5,289 nt of DNA, taken from contig JBEMAY010000106.1 of the NCBI GenBank assembly GCA_040274765.1, positions 1 to 5,289 on the forward strand. Reading direction: 5' to 3'. The position numbers and the translations under genes are program-made. A model generated the notes under the pieces. It did not search any database. It was not told the DNA's origin and saw only the letters and a list, made by a program, of their open reading frames with translations. The stretch is from Psychrobacillus sp040274765 (lineage in GTDB: Bacteria > Bacillota > Bacilli > Bacillales_A > Planococcaceae). This document shows, piece by piece, positions 4,829 to 5,289 of the stretch (positions within the stretch are counted from its first letter, which is position 1; every line of letters begins with the position of its first letter).

Positions 4829-5289
4829 ATGTACAAAACTATATTATTTGAACAGGAAGGTCGTATCGCGACATTAACTCTAAATCGCCCAGATGCTATG
4901 AACGCTATGGATGAAACGATGATGGAGGAATTAGCAGATATACTGGATGAGCTGAGAGAAAATAAATCAGTCCAAGTTTTAATCATTAAAGGGGAAGGAC
5001 GCGCTTTTTCAGCTGGCGGTGACATTAAAGCAATGCTCAGCGATGAAAAGCCTCTTGATATAGAGACGGCCATGGACTATTTAACTCGTATCGCAACAAG
5101 CTTGTATACATTACCTCAAATTACGATTGCCTCCGTACATGGAGCAGCAGCTGGCCTAGGCTTTAGCATGGTCCTAGGGTGCGATATTATTATTGCTGAA
5201 GAAAATAGTAAACTAGCGATGAACTTCATTGGAATTGGCTTAATACCTGATGGTGGGGGCCACTTTTTCTTAAAAGAAAGAGTCGGGAT
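4829..5289 (+). CDS. Enoyl-CoA hydratase/isomerase family protein (YhaR-like), N-terminal part
   Basis: The first 153 codons of a crotonase-superfamily protein whose usual length is about 255-260 aa; the 3' end lies beyond the window. ATG 4829 follows AAAGGGG (4814-4820) by 8 nt. Visible features: an N-terminal strand pair with TLNRPDAMNAM (17-27); the first oxyanion-hole loop AFSAGGDIKAM (59-69); the second oxyanion-hole loop HGAAAGLGFSMVLGCD (104-119); and the IGLIPDGGG segment (136-144). Such proteins bind acyl-CoA thioesters and hydrate, isomerise or otherwise convert them. The two glutamates of true hydratases (Glu144 and Glu164 in rat enoyl-CoA hydratase) align by eye with Ser113 and Phe133. 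Asp141, as in PaaG-type isomerases, is present. An enoyl-CoA isomerase-like role is therefore likelier than hydration. The location near yheA matches B. subtilis yhaR, from memory. Confidence 0.88.
   Translation, partial: MYKTILFEQEGRIATLTLNRPDAMNAMDETMMEELADILDELRENKSVQVLIIKGEGRAFSAGGDIKAMLSDEKPLDIETAMDYLTRIATSLYTLPQITIASVHGAAAGLGFSMVLGCDIIIAEENSKLAMNFIGIGLIPDGGGHFFLKERVG

Noticed and set aside
1..5289. Search for a novel multi-gene system, mobile element, CRISPR array, tRNA/rRNA or riboswitch
   Set aside because: No transposase, integrase, terminal repeats, spaced direct repeats, tRNA-like cloverleaf or long structured leader is visible. The leaders before the genes are too short for a known riboswitch, and gene content is typical of Bacillaceae chromosomes.

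Overview
The window looks like a chromosomal segment of a low-GC Gram-positive endospore former of the family Bacillaceae. The evidence is AT-rich DNA, strong AGGAGG/AAAGG-type ribosome binding sites, A-rich hairpin plus U-tract terminators, and a cluster resembling the yhaR-yheA-yheB-yheE neighbourhood of Bacillus. I cannot fix the species.

Layout. (1) Positions 1-1709, + strand: the 3' end of a DcuC/YfcC-type multi-pass carrier, followed after 28 nt by an M20 metallo-amidohydrolase. This looks like an uptake-and-hydrolyse pair ending at a strong hairpin (1723-1755). (2) Positions 1870 to about 2670, - strand: a small YheE-like cytosolic protein, then a lipoprotein with a C-terminal LprI-like (DUF1311) domain, 24 nt apart and probably one transcript. 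It converges on the M20 operon, and the hairpin at 1723-1755 has T-runs on both strands. (3) Positions 2671-2725: a 55-bp divergent intergenic region with a 12-bp palindrome that puts a TATACT hexamer on each strand. (4) Positions 2726-4710, + strand: a 129-aa ferritin-like diiron protein with a TTG start, then YheB (DUF445, membrane-anchored at both ends) behind its own extended -10 promoter, then YheA (YlbF-like helical protein), closed by a terminator at 4719-4751. (5) Positions 4829-5289, + strand: the first 153 codons of a crotonase-superfamily protein (YhaR-like). It is preceded by a FadR-like palindromic site and is cut by the window end.

Most of this is ordinary Bacillus-type core or near-core sequence. 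I see no mobile element, CRISPR array, RNA gene or defence island, and no strong candidate for a new multi-gene system. The points most worth checking are: the crotonase lacks both hydratase glutamates but keeps a PaaG-type aspartate; there is a probable fatty-acid-responsive operator in front of it; and a complete but uncharacterised small diiron protein sits between yheE and yheB, divergent from yheE across a symmetric promoter-like palindrome.
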